A DNA stretch of 11,260 nucleotides from Porticoccus sp041581635 (lineage in GTDB: Bacteria > Pseudomonadota > Gammaproteobacteria > Pseudomonadales > Porticoccaceae). Shown one piece after another: positions 1-6,412 of this stretch. The stretch is from contig JBFICW010000050.1 in NCBI GenBank assembly GCA_041581635.1, forward strand, positions 1 to 11,260, given 5' to 3'. The notes under the pieces are model-generated. The model ran no database searches. It worked only from the letters and a program-made list of their open reading frames with translations, and had not been told where the DNA came from. The first letter of the stretch is position 1. Every line of letters begins with the position of its first letter. A program made the translations under genes and the position numbers.

Positions 1-12
1 AAATCTAAATCA

Positions 13-915
13 CTAGGATTCATGTCGATCCCCTTTTTTCCCGAATAAGTTACCTATCATTGAGCCGCTAGCAACCTCATCAGGTATGCTCTCAATACTT
101 TGACTAACCTGCTCGTGGAACAATTTTGCAGGTACAGCGGCTCTACCCCGCTCGGTATCCAACACAATGATGGTCGGTCTAACCTCTAACAAATAGCCTT
201 CAATGTCGCCAATTCTAATTAATTGGCCTAATTGGTAATGGTTTCGTATTGTTTGAGCACCAATGATATTGGCAACAAAGTATTTTGCTCCAAGCCCGAA
301 AGCCAAAGCTGCACCACCCAATAAGACACCGGCAACCACGATGAGAGTGGTCGTAAGAAAGGCAACATTAATACCCAATTGCTCAACACCGATAACCATG
401 GCTGTTAGCAATACGGTCAATTGAGCAATACGCGCTAAAAGATCCACCTGAGCAAGACCCGTGGACTCTGCAGTACTAGCCACTGCCGACCGAGCAACAC
501 CACCTAAGGCAAAACCCACCAGGATAATGAGTAGCCCAGCAAGTACATTTGGCAGGTAGGTCAGTAACGCAGCACTAACACCGGAAAAGATTTTCCAGCC
601 TAATAAATTAGCACTGGCAGCAGCGAAAAAGATCAGCACACTCCAAAATATGAGGTCACCGCCTATTCGTGCATAAGAACGCATTGAGGTTTGTTGCAAA
701 CCCCGTTTTTGTGCTGCTCGCAATAATAACGCATCGAACATACGAATTAATTTACGTGCCATAATCCGACAAAGTAACGCAATCATCCAACCGGCAAGTA
801 ACAAAAGTATTGCACCCAAAAACTCGGGCACATGGTTAATTGCCTGCTGAGAAAAGTCCTGATAGGTTTTGACCAATGCACCTTGCCAGTCATACGTTAG
901 ATTCATTTCAGCCAT
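13..915 (-). CDS. MscS-like mechanosensitive channel family membrane protein
   Basis: Predicted inner-membrane protein of about 300 residues, probably a small-conductance mechanosensitive channel relative. Hydrophobic segments lie near residues 33-50, 86-108, 112-142, 163-180 and 185-212. The last is followed by a glycine/alanine-rich stretch (about 199-220), like the pore helix of MscS. Residues 230-270 (GQLIRIGDIEGYLLEVRPT, then a VLDTERGRAAVP stretch) resemble the MscS middle beta domain. The protein ends soon after, so the large C-terminal vestibule domain of classical MscS is missing. The family of conserved TM-helix-repeat proteins is a close alternative. I chose the ATG at 915 because a GGAG (922-925) sits 6 nt upstream; an in-frame GTG at 918 would leave only 3 nt. 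The gene is divergent from the symporter and ends close to the window edge, so its terminator is not visible. The family call is fairly sure; gating and ion specificity are unknown. Confidence 0.85.
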   Translation of the reverse strand: MAEMNLTYDWQGALVKTYQDFSQQAINHVPEFLGAILLLLAGWMIALLCRIMARKLIRMFDALLLRAAQKRGLQQTSMRSYARIGGDLIFWSVLIFFAAASANLLGWKIFSGVSAALLTYLPNVLAGLLIILVGFALGGVARSAVASTAESTGLAQVDLLARIAQLTVLLTAMVIGVEQLGINVAFLTTTLIVVAGVLLGGAALAFGLGAKYFVANIIGAQTIRNHYQLGQLIRIGDIEGYLLEVRPTIIVLDTERGRAAVPAKLFHEQVSQSIESIPDEVASGSMIGNLFGKKGDRHES

Positions 916-1109
916 CACATACTCCTTTTCTTTTAGCTATTGCCGATTATGGCGCTACTCAGCCGTATACCCCGCTCAAGAACAGTAGGGCATGGCCTTT
1001 TTCCGTCCTTTTACAATATAGTAGTATCACCTATCGCACCAACGACTAATTGTGATCGCCTAACCAGAACATTTGAGGTGCCTGATTATTTACTATGCTG
1101 AAAAACAAA

Positions 1110-1146
1110 CTATTGTGAACGCATTTTCCAATGTAGGTCACAATAG
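1110..1146. promoter_or_regulatory. Perfect 9-bp inverted repeat, possible operator
   Basis: CTATTGTGA (1110-1118) and its exact complement TCACAATAG (1138-1146) are separated by 19 nt. They lie upstream of the putative symporter -35 box at 1192. The TGTGA/TCACA halves recall CRP half-sites, but the spacing is much wider than the 6 nt of a CRP site. A dimeric regulator with wide half-sites, or a DNA or RNA hairpin, are alternatives. Confidence 0.35.
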
Positions 1147-1191
1147 AAAGTCTGGTAAAGCCGTTAACGGTCGATGAAAAAATGGTGCTTA

Positions 1192-1219
1192 TTGACAAAA
1201 ATACCCGCAGACTTATCAA
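1192..1219 (+). promoter_or_regulatory. Candidate sigma-70 promoter of the symporter gene
   Basis: TTGACA (1192-1197), a perfect -35 hexamer, is followed after 16 nt by TATCAA (1214-1219), a weaker -10. The implied leader to the ATG at 1378 is about 150 nt. Seen by eye only. Confidence 0.35.
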
Positions 1220-1377
1220 CTGCATGCAAAAATCTCTGCAATTAAGCTAAAAACACTGTGGGATACATCTGTAAATAAACTGAACACCTGGATTTGAATT
1301 TCTCAGCTAACTACGCGACGATACTGTTCAGACACGGCCATAGCAGCACTGCCTAGAAGAAATAACGGGAGAAGGCA

Positions 1378-2802
1378 ATGACCAACAACCACCTGTTTAA
1401 ACCTATTCTTTCCACTCTGCACCCAAGGTCACTGAAACAGTTAACGAGTAACCTGTCGCAACTCGTCGAACGCCGTTTATGGTTGAAAGTGTTGATTGGC
1501 ATGGCTTTAGGTATTGTGACGGGGATTTTACTTGGCCCCTCTGTCGGGTGGGTCTCTCCTAATACTGGGGCATTAATTGGTAACTGGTTAGCATTCCCCG
1601 GCTTATTGTTCTTGGCGACGATTCAAATGATCGTGATCCCACTGGTTTTCGCGTCGATTATCCGTGGACTGGTCGCCAGTGAAAGTATCGAGCAACTCCG
1701 TCGACTAGGTTTAGTCGTGGCAGGCTATTTCATTATAACAACAGCAATCGCAGCCCTGATCGGCCTGTGGATAGCCAATATTATTAGCCCTGGCGATTTT
1801 CTCAGCCCCGAGCTATTGAATATACAGAGCACAATATCGGTCGACTCTGTTAACGCCATTGAAGCCCCATCATTATCTAATGTTCCGGATCAGCTATTAC
1901 ACCTAATCCCTGGGAACCCTTTAGACTCCATGGTCAAAGGTGAAATGTTACAAGTAGTGATTTTTGCCCTCATTGTCGGCATCGCACTGATATCAATGCC
2001 CGCGAACCAATCAAAACCATTGCTCGACTTACTGGGCTCTTTACAACAGGTTTGTATGACCGTGGTTCAATGGGCCATGCGGTTGGCTCCTATCGCGGTA
2101 TTTGGACTGATGGCACGACTGACTAGCCAGACTGGATTCGAGGCACTGGCCGGTGTTGCGATGTATGTGGTTACCGTCTTAAGCGGTCTGGCTATATTGT
2201 TCATGTTATATATTGGCACCGTCAGCCTGTTAACATCTGAAACGCCCAGAGGCTTCGTAAAAGCTATCCGTGAAGTTGTATTGCTTGCTTTCTCCACTTC
2301 CAGCTCAGCCGCGGTTATGCCTTTATCAATCAAAACAGCGGAGGAAAAATTACAGGTACGCCCTTCCATTTCCCAGTTTGTGATTCCTCTTGGTGCCACT
2401 ATTAATATGAATGGCACTGCACTTTACCAATCTGTGGCGGCTGTATTCCTTGCGCAGGTATTTAACATCGATATTGGCTTCGGTGGCATGGCGCTTGTGG
2501 TGATGATGGCGGTCGGTGCCTCTATTGGCTCTCCCGCCACACCCGGAGTAGGTATTGTTATATTATCCGTGACACTGGCTACCATTGGTGTTCCACCAGT
2601 GGGCATTGCACTTATCATGGGTGTTGATCGAATTCTGGATATGAGTCGCACCGCTATTAATGTAACAGGGGATTTAGTCGCTGCTAAATTAATGAATCAA
2701 TGGATTGGAAGCGAACAAAGTTTGGAATCTGAATTGGCCCAGCAGGAAAAACATGAAACCATTCGCCATAAAACGGGCGAAGATGTGATTACCACAGATT
2801 AA
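1378..2802 (+). CDS. Dicarboxylate/amino acid:cation symporter (DAACS family)
   Basis: Secondary transporter of the glutamate/aspartate/dicarboxylate family (GltP, DctA, GltPh), importing acidic substrates with H+ or Na+ across the inner membrane. The 474 residues are slightly longer than usual because of a polar tail after about residue 440. Family signatures are intact: the serine-rich re-entrant loop HP1 (FSTSSSAAVM, about 305-314), TM7 NMNGT (343-347; NMDGT is more usual), the HP2 glycine/proline-rich loop (SIGSPATPGVG), and TM8 DMSRTAIN, where D421, R424, T425 and N428 correspond to the GltPh substrate-binding Asp, Arg, Thr and Asn. The arginine favours an acidic side-chain substrate such as glutamate or aspartate, but a C4-dicarboxylate is not excluded. 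The ATG is preceded by GGGAGAAGG at good spacing. The gene is alone on its strand and followed by a terminator at 2903-2933. Confidence 0.93.
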   Translation: MTNNHLFKPILSTLHPRSLKQLTSNLSQLVERRLWLKVLIGMALGIVTGILLGPSVGWVSPNTGALIGNWLAFPGLLFLATIQMIVIPLVFASIIRGLVASESIEQLRRLGLVVAGYFIITTAIAALIGLWIANIISPGDFLSPELLNIQSTISVDSVNAIEAPSLSNVPDQLLHLIPGNPLDSMVKGEMLQVVIFALIVGIALISMPANQSKPLLDLLGSLQQVCMTVVQWAMRLAPIAVFGLMARLTSQTGFEALAGVAMYVVTVLSGLAILFMLYIGTVSLLTSETPRGFVKAIREVVLLAFSTSSSAAVMPLSIKTAEEKLQVRPSISQFVIPLGATINMNGTALYQSVAAVFLAQVFNIDIGFGGMALVVMMAVGASIGSPATPGVGIVILSVTLATIGVPPVGIALIMGVDRILDMSRTAINVTGDLVAAKLMNQWIGSEQSLESELAQQEKHETIRHKTGEDVITTD

Positions 2803-2902
2803 AGAGGCTTTTCTTAACCTAAAATTTTCCGACCTGTAAAATCAGCACATCATTCTTTAATTAGGCCGTCAATGTGCTACCCACATCATACTTACCACAA
2901 AT

Positions 2903-2936
2903 AAAAAAGCCCCCATTAAAGGGGTGCTTTTTTATT
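2903..2936 (+). terminator. Rho-independent terminator after the symporter gene
   Basis: A C5 run (2910-2914) faces GGGG (2921-2924) across a short ATTAAA loop. The stem extends through GC and an A6/T6 pairing with one bulged T, and a T6 run follows on the plus strand. The A-run on the left could let it work in both directions, but the downstream minus-strand gene has its own terminator. Confidence 0.85.
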
Positions 2937-3080
2937 TAGGCAGTAACTTTTTGAAAAATATTTCTAGAGAAAGTGACTCTATGCAGGTCTATCCAGTCCA
3001 CTCGACCAAGATGTAAACCGATTATTTTCTGCTTCAGAAGCTTTTATAAAACGAGACTCCGTACCCTGCTTAGGCCCCAC

Positions 3081-3114
3081 AAAAATAAAGCGGGCATTGA
3101 ACCTCAATGCCCGC
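3081..3114 (-). terminator. Rho-independent terminator of ibpA
   Basis: GCGGGCATTG (3090-3099) and CAATGCCCGC (3105-3114) form a perfect 10-bp stem with a 5-nt loop. Read on the minus strand, the stem is followed by TTTATTTTTG. It begins about 8 nt after the ibpA stop codon. Confidence 0.92.
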
Positions 3115-3121
3115 CGTACGA

Positions 3122-3598
3122 CTATGCAGCTTTTCCCGCGGAGCTTTCAAGATCACTCTTGTGCTCGACTGTAGCGCCAGCTTCCTTAATGGCAATACTC
3201 TTTGGTTTCATAGCCTCGGGAACCTCCTTCACTAGATCAACCATCAGCAAACCATTGTTCAGTCTGGCCTCAGTCACCTCGACATGCTCGGCGAGATTAA
3301 ATTTTCGTTCAAAGGTGCGATCAGCAATACCTTGATAAAGGTACTGACGCTTATCATCAGCCTCTTTTTTACCACGTATTGTCAGGACGCTGTTTTCTAC
3401 ATTGATATCGAGCTCGTTTTTTTCAAAACCTGCGACGGCAAGAGCAATGCTGTAGTGATTCTCATCAATAATTTCAATATTGTAGGGTGGATAACCCGTC
3501 GAGTGGTTCGCACCACGCAAGGCATTATCGATCAGTGAACCTACTCTATCGTAGCCAATACTACTGCGATACAAGGGCATTAAGTCTATTGAACTCAT
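3122..3598 (-). CDS. ibpA: Small heat shock protein, IbpA/Hsp20 family
   Basis: ATP-independent cytoplasmic holdase that binds unfolding proteins and hands them to DnaK/ClpB. The 158 residues closely follow E. coli IbpA as I remember it: N-terminal MSSIDLMPLYRSSIGYDR, GYPPYNIEIIDENHY at about 35-49, then YLYQGIADRTFERKF in the alpha-crystallin domain (about 35-127), with the A-x-x-x-NGLL signature at 111-118. A C-terminal I-x-I motif (IAI, 135-137), used for oligomer assembly, is present. The tail after it is about 20 residues longer than in E. coli. I chose the ATG at 3598 over an in-frame start at 3661 because homology begins here and GGAGG (3606-3610) lies 7 nt upstream. Regulation is visible: a sigma-32-like promoter (3691-3719), a ROSE-like thermometer over the ribosome binding site, and a strong terminator after the stop. 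It appears monocistronic. Confidence 0.95.
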   Translation of the reverse strand: MSSIDLMPLYRSSIGYDRVGSLIDNALRGANHSTGYPPYNIEIIDENHYSIALAVAGFEKNELDINVENSVLTIRGKKEADDKRQYLYQGIADRTFERKFNLAEHVEVTEARLNNGLLMVDLVKEVPEAMKPKSIAIKEAGATVEHKSDLESSAGKAA

Positions 3599-3646
3599 GT
3601 TATATCCTCCATTAGAAGCAATATGAAAAGTACAATAATAAGTACT
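3599..3646 (-). promoter_or_regulatory. ROSE-like RNA thermometer in the ibpA leader
   Basis: On the minus strand ATATTGCTTC (3624-3615) pairs with GGAGGATAT (3610-3602) across the loop TAAT. This gives a 9-bp stem that buries the whole Shine-Dalgarno and leaves one bulged G (complement of 3619) in TTGCT. A TTGCT opposite AGGA with an unpaired G is the hallmark of ROSE elements, which melt at heat-shock temperature. Just upstream a second hairpin forms from AGTAC and GTACT (3629-3633 / 3642-3646) with an 8-nt loop, matching the multi-hairpin layout of ROSE leaders. The pairing was worked out by hand; temperature response is inferred from the family. Confidence 0.78.
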
Positions 3647-3690
3647 ATAAATACCGGACACTTCTATCAGAACGAACCCGGTTAACCTCT

Positions 3691-3719
3691 ATTTGTGGAT
3701 TGGCTTTGACTTTTTCAAG
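3691..3719 (-). promoter_or_regulatory. Sigma-32 (RpoH)-type heat-shock promoter of ibpA
   Basis: On the minus strand CTTGAAA (3719-3713) is a perfect sigma-32 -35 box. After 14 nt comes CCACAAAT (3698-3691), close to the -10 consensus CCCCATNT. It would start an RNA with a leader of roughly 80-90 nt containing both thermometer hairpins. Confidence 0.72.
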
Positions 3720-3920
3720 CCCTGTTTCTTAAAAATAATTAGTTATATAAAAAACACAAGAACCCAAAAAGAGGCATAAATAATCTCAGCAAGTTCCAAT
3801 CATTAATTTAAATCAAATTTATCAATAACGGGGTTTGCAACTCGCCATTGGTAAAACCATACTAAAATTGTATTGGTGCGAGCTGTATATCTATCTTATT
3901 TTTTATATAAGGAGTGTTTC

Positions 3921-4175
3921 ATGAAATCTTTCGTCAAGATATTACCTGTACTGGTTGTCATGGCAATCACAGGTTGTGCAAGCAATTCATCGGTAGATGA
4001 GGTCAGGGCAATGGCCGAGGAAGCCCAGCGTTCTGCTGCCAATGCCCAACGTTCAGCAGATGCGGCAAACAAAGCTGCTGCCAATGCTCAACGCACGGCT
4101 AATGAGGCAAAAACATCTGCCTATGAAGCCAATGAGAAAATTGATAGGGCCTTTAAAAAGGCAATGGAAAAGTAG
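3921..4175 (+). CDS. Lpp/OprI-like alanine-zipper outer-membrane lipoprotein
   Basis: Small lipoprotein of 84 residues. It has a basic start (MKSFVK), a hydrophobic core and the lipobox AITGC, with the lipidated cysteine at residue 19. Residues after the cysteine (ASNSS) lack the Asp+2 inner-membrane retention signal, so outer-membrane placement is expected. The mature part is one long helix with alanine at regular heptad positions (repeated AANAQRSA-like units, about 34-68), as in the trimeric alanine-zipper/Lpp coiled coil. It ends in lysine; the C-terminal Lys of Lpp is the residue joined to peptidoglycan by L,D-transpeptidases. I chose the ATG at 3921 because AAGGAG (3909-3914) lies at good spacing and the signal peptide starts there, rather than an in-frame GTG/ATG-like start at 3873. 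Two L,D-transpeptidase genes follow on the opposite strand. Covalent attachment is inferred. Confidence 0.88.
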   Translation: MKSFVKILPVLVVMAITGCASNSSVDEVRAMAEEAQRSAANAQRSADAANKAAANAQRTANEAKTSAYEANEKIDRAFKKAMEK

Positions 4176-4187
4176 TGAGCATGATCA

Positions 4188-4227
4188 ATCATACCCAGTC
4201 AGTCTAAGCTGTCTGACAGGGTATGAT
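4188..4227. repeat. Long hairpin between lipoprotein and transpeptidase genes
   Basis: ATCATACCC (4188-4196) pairs with GGGTATGAT (4219-4227). After an A/A mismatch, GTCAG (4198-4202) pairs with CTGAC (4213-4217). The hairpin sits between the convergent genes and covers the last codons and stop of the transpeptidase gene. Neither strand has a clear T-run after it, so it is not a classical intrinsic terminator. It may stabilise 3' ends or separate the converging transcripts. Confidence 0.5.
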
Positions 4228-5182
4228 GTCGGTAAAACTCAAAGTCGGACAGTGAATGAGGCTGTATTCCCACCAGCACTGGCATGCCTGTAACGGCGTC
4301 TATGGCATGATCGACCCTATCCCAGTCGATCAGTACTTCGAGTCGTTCCTGCTGTATTGAAACCAGCTGACTGACAATGCCTGAGCGATTATCCTCCGAC
4401 ACAACACCATCAAGTTCCAGAGGATGATGCACTTCCAGATAAATCCTTTCGTTCTTCCAACCAACCTTGTAGGGCTGATTAACAATACTAACAGGAGTAT
4501 TTACGGGCACGAGGTTATACAGTTCTTCAATATGATCCGGGTACATACGAATACAGCCATGCGTAACTTGCATACCTATACCAAAATGTTTGTTGGTGCC
4601 ATGGATGAAGTAACTGGGAATATCCAATGCCAGCAAATAGTCACCTAAGGGGTTATCCGGGCCAGCGGGGACAATTTTAGGCAGCAAATCCCCACGAGCT
4701 GCGTGTTCAGCACGGATACTTTCGGGAGGATACCAGGGTGGATGCTCAATTCTCGTGGTCACCCGTGTTTCGGTCAGGGGCGTCGCCCAGTCCCTTCGCC
4801 CCACACTGATGGGATAAACAGTCACTGTTTTATTCTGCTGTTGATCCGTACGGTAAAAATAAAGACGCATTTCCGCAGTATTAATGACAATGCCTTGCCT
4901 TGGCGCATTCGGCAAAATAACACTAAACGGCAATAAGACTTTGCTGCCATCGTCGGGAAGCCAGGCATCGATATCCGGGTTCGCTGAGCGGATCATGTTG
5001 TACCCCAAATGATATCGTCTAGCGACATCAATTAGCGTCTCCTCTCTGGAGACATAGGTACTACTGTTGTTACCTACCAGATCAACCGTTATGTCTGATG
5101 GCAGAATATGCCGATTTTGAGCCAGGCAGGGTAAACAGCAAAGGAAGAATAACAGGACGCCAAAAACACTACCGCTTTTCAT
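4199..5182 (-). CDS. L,D-transpeptidase (YkuD; ErfK/YbiS/YcfS type)
   Basis: Periplasmic enzyme that makes 3-3 cross-links in peptidoglycan or attaches Lpp-type lipoproteins to it. The 327 residues read in the usual order: signal peptide (1-21, cleavage likely after CLA), a LysM-like region with TLIDVARRYHLGYNMIRSAN (about 49-68), then the YkuD catalytic domain (about 97-235). The active-site signature is complete: IHGTNKHFG (His194), then THGCIRM with His208 and catalytic Cys210. A C-terminal extension of about 90 residues follows, as in E. coli YbiS/YcfS. I chose the ATG at 5182 because the signal peptide begins there. A TTG at 5209 would add nine residues but has no properly spaced ribosome binding site; the ATG has only a distant GGAG, so the start is not certain. 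It follows the other transpeptidase gene by about 29 nt and is probably cotranscribed with it. Confidence 0.9.
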   Translation of the reverse strand: MKSGSVFGVLLFFLCCLPCLAQNRHILPSDITVDLVGNNSSTYVSREETLIDVARRYHLGYNMIRSANPDIDAWLPDDGSKVLLPFSVILPNAPRQGIVINTAEMRLYFYRTDQQQNKTVTVYPISVGRRDWATPLTETRVTTRIEHPPWYPPESIRAEHAARGDLLPKIVPAGPDNPLGDYLLALDIPSYFIHGTNKHFGIGMQVTHGCIRMYPDHIEELYNLVPVNTPVSIVNQPYKVGWKNERIYLEVHHPLELDGVVSEDNRSGIVSQLVSIQQERLEVLIDWDRVDHAIDAVTGMPVLVGIQPHSLSDFEFYRHHTLSDSLD

Positions 5183-5211
5183 GGGTTGTTGAACCGAGCT
5201 CCAAGCCAACC

Positions 5212-5697
5212 TTAGGGAAGAATTTCAATATGCGTTCCTGGCTTAATAGCCGACCATATTTCATCCATATCCTCATTAGTCACCGCAATGCAACCATCGG
5301 TCCAGTTAAATTTCTGAATCAGGGAATGAGGCAACGTCGAATTATTGGGCATGCCATGAATCATAATTGAACCTCCGGGGGTAGACCCGACGTCTCTGGC
5401 CCGCTTGATATCCTGCTCATTAGGATAGGAAATATGAATAGCCTTGTAAAAATCACTTTTTTCATACTTAAAATCTAGAACATAACGACCCTCAGGTGTC
5501 CGCTCGTCCCCTGCAAACAATTTGTGTCCACGCGGCCTGGGTCCCAAAGCGATGGAATACTCCCGGTATTTAATACCACCCCGGAGCAAATAAAGCTTTC
5601 GCTCTGACTTATCCACCAGCACACTGTCTGCAAAAAAAGGCTCACCAGACATCGCCAATCGACAAACCAACAAGCCGATTAATAAAACTTTGTACAT
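5212..5697 (-). CDS. Small L,D-transpeptidase/YafK-like YkuD protein
   Basis: Exported protein of 161 residues with a short hydrophobic N-terminus (VLLIGLLVCRLAMSG) and a single YkuD domain filling the rest. The catalytic region is visible as IMIHG (His114) and WTDGCIAVTNEDMDEIW with Cys136. The usual SHGC is TDGC here, so the second histidine of the classical motif is replaced by Asp, a variant I associate with small single-domain members. It may cross-link peptidoglycan, or like YafK (DpaA) act on the lipoprotein-peptidoglycan bond; sequence alone does not decide. The gene lies directly upstream of the larger transpeptidase on the same strand, and both converge on the lipoprotein gene. The ribosome binding site before the ATG at 5697 is weak. 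The signal-like N-terminus supports the start. Confidence 0.85.
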   Translation of the reverse strand: MYKVLLIGLLVCRLAMSGEPFFADSVLVDKSERKLYLLRGGIKYREYSIALGPRPRGHKLFAGDERTPEGRYVLDFKYEKSDFYKAIHISYPNEQDIKRARDVGSTPGGSIMIHGMPNNSTLPHSLIQKFNWTDGCIAVTNEDMDEIWSAIKPGTHIEILP

Positions 5698-6412
5698 GCC
5701 AACTTAACCCACTTTAAGTCATTGCCCTTCGGTGAAAGCTGAGCAGCGGTCAATTCAAAAAAGCTCATGCACCACTATTTTATCCCAATCAGGGTAACAA
5801 CGAGGTGGATTTTCAAAGCTGAGGCCGCATATAAAAACACTCAGCTTCTGCCAAGCCATTATCTTTGGATTTTAAATTAAGCTGGGAACATCAAACAAAA
5901 AGAATTTCTGCGTGAATGTAGATAACGCCCGCTATCGGCCAAAAGCAGACAATACTATCTTGGCGTTGAAAAAGACAAACGCGAAGTGGAGTTTAGTGCT
6001 TTGAGAAAATCAGCTAAGATCGAGTATTTTTGAGTCTCTGCGGTAACATATGAGGTAAAATTACTAGGCCAGCCAGACTCTATCTGGCTGAATATTAAAG
6101 AGTTTTACCGAGTCACCATAGAGACATGGAAACCCGGCAGACTGTTTGGCGGTGGTGACAGTCTTAAGCTGAACCGTCTCAACCTTATTAAAGAATATTA
6201 TCCTGTTTTCGGCCTATCTACAGGGAAAATTACATATTTTCTCCTATTTAACCATCTTCCAGTTGCCGAAAACCCCACTCGGCAGGTATTTCAGCTCAGT
6301 TTTCCTACCCTAATAGCAGGGAGCCTGATTTCCCTATTATTCTCTGATTCAGTGAAAGTAGAGCTCTTAACGAGGCTAATTAATTACTTATTCAAAGTCG
6401 TCCAACGCCGCT
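5698..6412. other. Gene-poor intergenic region
   Basis: About 715 nt without a supported gene. It must contain the promoter of the transpeptidase pair on the minus strand, but I found no convincing -35/-10. An 8-bp inverted repeat AAGCTGAG / CTCAGCTT with a 16-nt spacer lies at 5816-5847. Copy A of the 181-nt repeat is at 5974-6154. A plus-strand frame stays open from 6034 to 6468 but has no start codon for over 100 codons and is not conserved in repeat copy B, so it is not called. Confidence 0.6.
5974..6154 (-). repeat. 181-nt repeat, copy A (tRNA-Ser 3'-flank-like)
   Basis: Matches 10952-11132 at 116 of 181 positions with no gap, in the same orientation. Best kept blocks are CAAACGCGAAGTG (5976-5988), CTTTGAGAAAA (5999-6009), GTCTCTNCGGTAA (about 6034-6046), TACCGAGTC (about 6106-6114) and CGGCAGACT plus TGGCGGTG at the right end. 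The right end equals the last 8 nt of the tRNA-Ser gene (CACCGCCA on the minus strand), but no tRNA body follows. On the minus strand 6137-6108 folds as a 6-bp stem, a 2x2 internal loop, a 5-bp stem and a 4-nt loop, as in copy B. A second 8-bp stem, CAGCCAGA / TCTGGCTG (6070-6077 / 6083-6090), is specific in sequence to this copy. Strand is inferred from G-U-compatible changes. Confidence 0.8.

Larger units (their letters stand above)
916..1377. other. Divergent intergenic region, MscS-like / symporter
   Basis: No convincing gene. It holds the ribosome binding site of the minus-strand gene (922-925), a perfect 9-bp inverted repeat (1110-1118 / 1138-1146), a 10-bp palindrome CCGTTAACGG (1161-1170), a possible sigma-70 promoter (1192-1219) and a strong Shine-Dalgarno GGGAGAAGG (1367-1375) for the symporter. 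The stretch is AT-rich, as expected for a region with two outward promoters. Confidence 0.6.
2803..3121. other. Convergent intergenic region, symporter / ibpA
   Basis: About 320 nt between two converging genes. It holds the terminators at 2903-2936 and 3081-3114. Between them (2940-3080) I see nothing recognisable: open frames there are short and lack family features. Confidence 0.6.
3599..3920. other. Divergent intergenic region, ibpA / lipoprotein
   Basis: The left part holds the ibpA leader and promoter. The right part (3720-3920) is very AT-rich and must contain the promoter of the lipoprotein gene. The best candidate I see is TTGCAA (3835-3840) with TACTAA (3860-3865), at a long 19-nt spacing, so I do not call it as a separate site. 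No further gene is visible. Confidence 0.55.

Noticed and set aside
1161..1170. 10-bp palindrome CCGTTAACGG as an operator or attachment site
   Set aside because: It does not extend beyond the 10 bp and nothing around it supports a specific role.
2067..2651. Minus-strand open frames inside the symporter gene, and similar antisense frames inside the ATPase gene
   Set aside because: They lie wholly antisense to clear family members, have no ribosome binding sites and no recognisable domains.
4199..5209. Longer transpeptidase from a TTG start at 5207-5209
   Set aside because: No spaced ribosome binding site, and it would put nine polar residues in front of a normal signal peptide that starts at the ATG 5180-5182.
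5974..6154. 181-nt repeat as a MITE or insertion sequence remnant
   Set aside because: Its ends are not inverted repeats of each other, no target-site duplication is visible, and no transposase fragment was found.
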